Both the position numbers and the translations under genes were made by a program. 64,000 nt of DNA, taken from NCBI RefSeq assembly GCF_036186745.1, contig NZ_CP108086.1, positions 992,001 to 1,056,000 on the forward strand, written 5' to 3'. The DNA is from Microbispora hainanensis (GTDB taxonomy: Bacteria; Actinomycetota; Actinomycetes; Streptosporangiales; Streptosporangiaceae). Each line of letters opens with the position of its first letter. Within the stretch, counting starts at the first letter, position 1. The notes beneath the pieces were generated by a model. It searched no databases. It was not told where the DNA came from and saw nothing but the letters and a program-made list of their open reading frames with translations. Below, piece after piece: positions 61,232 through 64,000 of this stretch.

Positions 61232-63073
61232 TCAGATCATGAGACGCACGTTGTATGCCTCGAGCCAGGCGTTGATCTGCAGGATGCCCTCCAGCGAGGT
61301 CCGGGCGCCCTGCAGGCTGACCGCGCCCACGGGCTGGTCGAGGATCCTGCGCACCTTCGCCGCGTCCACCAGGCCCTTGATCGGCGGGTCGCCGTCGAGC
61401 ACGCGGGCCACCTCGGCACGCAGCGCGCGCTCGTACGCCGGGTCCTGCGTGGAAGGGTAGGGCACCTTGCGGCGCTCGACCACCGAGCGGGGCAGCAGGT
61501 CGGCCGTCGCGGCGCGCAGGAGGCTCTTCTCATGCCCGTCGAAGGTCTTCATGGACCAGGGGGCGTTGAAGACGTACTCGACCAGGCGGTGGTCGCAGAA
61601 CGGCACCCGGACCTCCAGGCCGACGGCCATGCTCATGCGGTCCTTGCGGTCGAGCAGGATCTGCACGAACCGGGTCAGGTGCAGATAGCTGACCTCGCGC
61701 ATCCGCTTCTGCAGCCCGGTCTCCCCCGGCACCCGGGGCACCTCGGCCAGCGCCCGCTGGTAGCTGTCGGCGCGGTAGGCCGGGAGGTCGAGCTTGCCGA
61801 GCAGGTCCTCGTTCAGGAACTCGCCCAGGGTGGCCAGCCCCGTCGGGCCCTGCATGGCGAGCCACGGGAAGGTGCCGGAGTCGACCGCCTCGGGATCGTG
61901 GAACCACCGGTAGCCGCCGAACACCTCGTCGGCGGACTCCCCCGACAGCGCCACCGTCGAGTGCTTCCTGATCGCCTTGAAGAGCAGGTAGAGCGAGGTG
62001 TCCATGTCGCCGATGCCCAGCGGGAGGTCCCGTGCCCGCAGGACGGCCGCGCGTACGGCGGGGTCCATGAGGTCGGCCGAGTCGAGCACGATGTCGGTGT
62101 GATCGGAGCCGACGTGCCGCACGACGTCGTGGACGTACGGAGTGTCCGGGGTGTCGCGCATGTCGTCGGCCTGGAAGTTCTCGCTGTAGCCGGCGAAGTC
62201 GACGGAGAACGACCGCACCGCGCCCTTCCCGGCCAGCGCGCGGGCCGCGAGCGCGGTGACCGCGCTCGAGTCGAGCCCGCCGGACAGCAGCGTGCACAGC
62301 GGCACGTCGGAGATGAGCTGCCGCTCGATGATGTCTTCGAGCAGCTCCCGCACGGTCCTGATGGTCGTCTGCAGGTCGTCGGTGTGCTCACGCCCCTCCA
62401 GCCGCCAGTAGCGGCGCTTGCTCAGGCCCTCGCGGCGCACCTTCACCACCTGGCCGGGCCGCACCTCGTACATCCCCCGGAAGACGGCGCACTCGGGCGT
62501 CTTGACGAAGGACAGGATCTCGCGCAGGCCGTCGGCGTCGACCACTCGTTCGGCGAGCGGGTTGGCCAGGATGGCCTTGGGCTCGGAGCCGAACAGCACC
62601 CCGTGAGGCGTCGGGTAGTAGTACAGGGGCTTGATCCCCATGCGGTCGCGCACGAGCAGCAGTTCCTCGCTGCGGACGTCCCAGATGGCGAAGGCGTACA
62701 TGCCGTTGAGCCGGGAGGCGAAGTCCTCGCCCCATTCGAGGTACGCCTCCAGGACAACCTCGGTGTCGCTCTGGGTGCGGAAGCGGTGCCCACGCTGGAT
62801 GAGCTCGGCCCGCAGCTCCCTGAAGTTGTAGGCCTCGCCGCTGTAGGTGAGCGCGGCCACGACCTCGCCGCCGGCGTCGGCGATCATGGGCTGGCGCCCG
62901 CCCTCGATGTCGATGATGGCCAGCCGCCGGTGGCCGAACGCGGCATGCGGAGCGAGCCACATCCCTTCGGCGTCGGGCCCCCGGCACGCCATCGTGTCCG
63001 TCATGGCCTGCACGGTCTCCCGCTCGCGACGAAGGTCGCGTCCGAAGTCCACCCAGCCGCTGATTCCACACAT
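61232..63073 (-). CDS. asnB: Asparagine synthetase, glutamine-hydrolysing
   Basis: 613 aa. Cys2 nucleophile (MCGISGW) of the class II glutaminase domain (to ~220), then the synthetase domain with PP-loop LLSGGLDSSAVTALAAR, ALSGESADEVFGGYRW and RMSMAVGLEVRVPFCDHRLVEYV. It converts aspartate and glutamine to asparagine with ATP. It sits on the opposite strand between xseA and xseB, genes that are normally neighbours. Two palindromes lie upstream of the start. Confidence 0.94.
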   Translation of the reverse strand: MCGISGWVDFGRDLRRERETVQAMTDTMACRGPDAEGMWLAPHAAFGHRRLAIIDIEGGRQPMIADAGGEVVAALTYSGEAYNFRELRAELIQRGHRFRTQSDTEVVLEAYLEWGEDFASRLNGMYAFAIWDVRSEELLLVRDRMGIKPLYYYPTPHGVLFGSEPKAILANPLAERVVDADGLREILSFVKTPECAVFRGMYEVRPGQVVKVRREGLSKRRYWRLEGREHTDDLQTTIRTVRELLEDIIERQLISDVPLCTLLSGGLDSSAVTALAARALAGKGAVRSFSVDFAGYSENFQADDMRDTPDTPYVHDVVRHVGSDHTDIVLDSADLMDPAVRAAVLRARDLPLGIGDMDTSLYLLFKAIRKHSTVALSGESADEVFGGYRWFHDPEAVDSGTFPWLAMQGPTGLATLGEFLNEDLLGKLDLPAYRADSYQRALAEVPRVPGETGLQKRMREVSYLHLTRFVQILLDRKDRMSMAVGLEVRVPFCDHRLVEYVFNAPWSMKTFDGHEKSLLRAATADLLPRSVVERRKVPYPSTQDPAYERALRAEVARVLDGDPPIKGLVDAAKVRRILDQPVGAVSLQGARTSLEGILQINAWLEAYNVRLMI

Positions 63074-63107
63074 GAGGATGACCCCCCGATCATCGCCCTC
63101 GAAAGTG

Positions 63108-63137
63108 GTTAGTCCTTCTAACTAACAGACAATGTCT
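63108..63137 (-). promoter_or_regulatory. Paired palindromes upstream of asnB
   Basis: GTTAGT-N7-ACTAAC (63108-63126) is directly followed by AGACAATGTCT (63127-63137), both perfect. They lie 35-64 nt before the asnB ATG in an AT-rich patch with -10/-35-like elements (TAGACA, TTGTCT on the minus strand). Probable operator region; regulator unknown. Confidence 0.55.
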
Positions 63138-63207
63138 ATGTTTTATGCCCAAAACGGACAGACCTAAGAGGCCGCGGAGTGTCGGTGCCGGCCTCTAAGG
63201 TGGGGAC

Positions 63208-63501
63208 GTGGCTGAGGACAAGCAGACCCCGCCGGACAAGCGGACCGCGTCGGGCAAGGCGACCGCGTCTGACAATGCGACCCCGTCGTACGAGCAGGCC
63301 CGCGAGGAGCTGACCGAGGTGGTGCGCCGCCTGGAGACCGGGGGGCTCACGCTGGAGCAGTCGATCGAGCTGTGGGAGCGGGGAGAGCGGCTGGCGGCGA
63401 TCTGCGAGGAGTGGCTGCAGGGCGCCCGCGCCAAACTGGCCGCCGCGATGGCCCAGCGCCAGGAGCCCCAGCCGAACGGCCCCGAGGAGGCCCCCTTCTG
63501 A
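63208..63501 (+). CDS. xseB: Exonuclease VII small subunit
   Basis: 97 aa. The XseB helical pair is clear (SYEQAREELTEVVRRLETGGLTLEQSIELWERGERLAAICEEWLQGARAKL). The N-terminus is extended by ~25 Lys/Thr/Ala-rich residues. GTG 63208 lies 6 nt after TAAGGT (63196-63201), so the mRNA may be leaderless with its own promoter, needed because asnB separates it from xseA. Confidence 0.92.
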   Translation: MAEDKQTPPDKRTASGKATASDNATPSYEQAREELTEVVRRLETGGLTLEQSIELWERGERLAAICEEWLQGARAKLAAAMAQRQEPQPNGPEEAPF

Positions 63502-63623
63502 CCGTCCCAGACCTCCCAGAGGGCGGCGAGCCGCCGAGTGGCCGGCGGAGACGGCCGTCGGGCACGCCGAGGTCATCGTGCACGGCTGCACTCCCCCGGC
63601 GTGACGGCAGAAGAGACCCGGGC

Positions 63624-64000
63624 TCAGCCCGACGACGGCACGGGAGAGGGCTTGGGCTGCGGGGCGAGGGTCCGGGCGAGGGCGGTCAGCTCGTCCCAAT
63701 CGGCCGTCCCGGTGACGACCACGGCGTGATCGGGGAAGACCCGCACCAGCGACCGCTGGTTCTTGTCCTGGCGGAACCGCTCCTCCCAGGTCGCGCCGTC
63801 GATCTGCCGGCTCCCGCCGGACTTGTCGGTGTTGGCCATGCGGTTCACGAAGTCCGCGGACGGCCTCTCGTCGCTCTGGGCGAGCATGGCGTGCTGCCGC
63901 TTGGCGGTCGCGAACCCCAGCCGCCACGTCACGACGCCGTTCTTCTCGGTCAGCGACGTGCTGTTGGGCACCCAGTCGGGCAGCACCTGGCTCGGGGCGA
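63624..64000 (-). CDS. DUF4245-like protein, 5' end beyond the window
   Basis: C-terminal ~125 residues only; the frame is open to the last base. The segment LPDWVPNSTSLTEKNGVVTWRLGFAT...KSGGSRQIDGATWEERFRQDKNQRSLVRVFPDHAVVVTGTADWDELTALARTL resembles DUF4245, a group of small anchored actinobacterial proteins of unknown function. It converges with xseB across 122 nt that hold nothing obvious. Confidence 0.7.
   Translation of the reverse strand, partial: APSQVLPDWVPNSTSLTEKNGVVTWRLGFATAKRQHAMLAQSDERPSADFVNRMANTDKSGGSRQIDGATWEERFRQDKNQRSLVRVFPDHAVVVTGTADWDELTALARTLAPQPKPSPVPSSG

Overview
The window is about 64 kb of very GC-rich DNA with strong third-position G/C bias. It has a mycothiol gene (mshB) and frequent GTG/TTG or leaderless starts. 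The cluster ychF - rmuC - DUF6542 - ispH - lipid-droplet-type protein - xseA/xseB resembles Mycobacterium tuberculosis Rv1107c-Rv1112. Together this points to an actinobacterial chromosome, most likely Streptosporangiales (Nonomuraea/Streptosporangium/Microbispora-like); the genus is a guess. No rRNA, tRNA, CRISPR array or intact transposase was seen.

Layout. 1-5.1 kb: an SF1 (UvrD-like) helicase with a possible RelE-like N-terminal region lies between two paralogous proteins with a sigma-region-4-like HTH. 5.2-11.4 kb: a cysteinyl-tRNA-synthetase-like protein without recognisable HIGH or KMSKS motifs, then a huge DUF222/HNH (13E12-type) protein; both are surrounded by repeat-rich non-coding DNA. 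11.4-21.3 kb: RraA-like protein, MBL-fold hydrolase, a small HExxH-like protein, DUF6113 protein and mshB, an S9 peptidase, an asymmetric heterodimeric ABC exporter, and a divergent HTH/Clp-N operon sharing palindromic operators with the exporter.

21.3-33.9 kb is a signalling and respiration block: two STAS antagonists, a b558-type succinate dehydrogenase (sdhCAB) with a divergent LysR regulator and twin T-N11-A operators, a response regulator-PP2C / CHASE3 histidine kinase / response regulator trio, and a second, mycobacterial Sdh1-type sdhCAB preceded by a CRP/GlxR-like site and closed by a strong intrinsic terminator. 33.9-35.2 kb is a lower-GC decayed AAA-ATPase/DUF262 pair.

35.2-48.0 kb is the most unusual region: a minus-strand cluster encoding most of a Gram-positive type IV secretion machine. 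It has TcpC-like, TcpD-like, a TcpE-MinD fusion, VirB4-like ATPase, TrbL/VirB6-like channel protein, a small anchored protein and a bifunctional wall hydrolase, with a Nudix hydrolase translationally coupled at its end. No relaxase or VirD4 coupling protein is present in the window. A surface-type protein with its own promoter follows. 48.3-54.1 kb: a secreted coiled-coil protein, an ECF sigma factor with an apparent 1-nt lesion plus its membrane partner, a GNAT acetyltransferase and a secreted GH59 galactocerebrosidase with a ricin-type lectin domain. 54.2-64 kb: the conserved ychF-ispH-xse block, with asnB inserted between xseA and xseB, and the end of a DUF4245 gene at the right edge.

All functional assignments come from reading motifs, length, gene order and overlaps; no database search was run.
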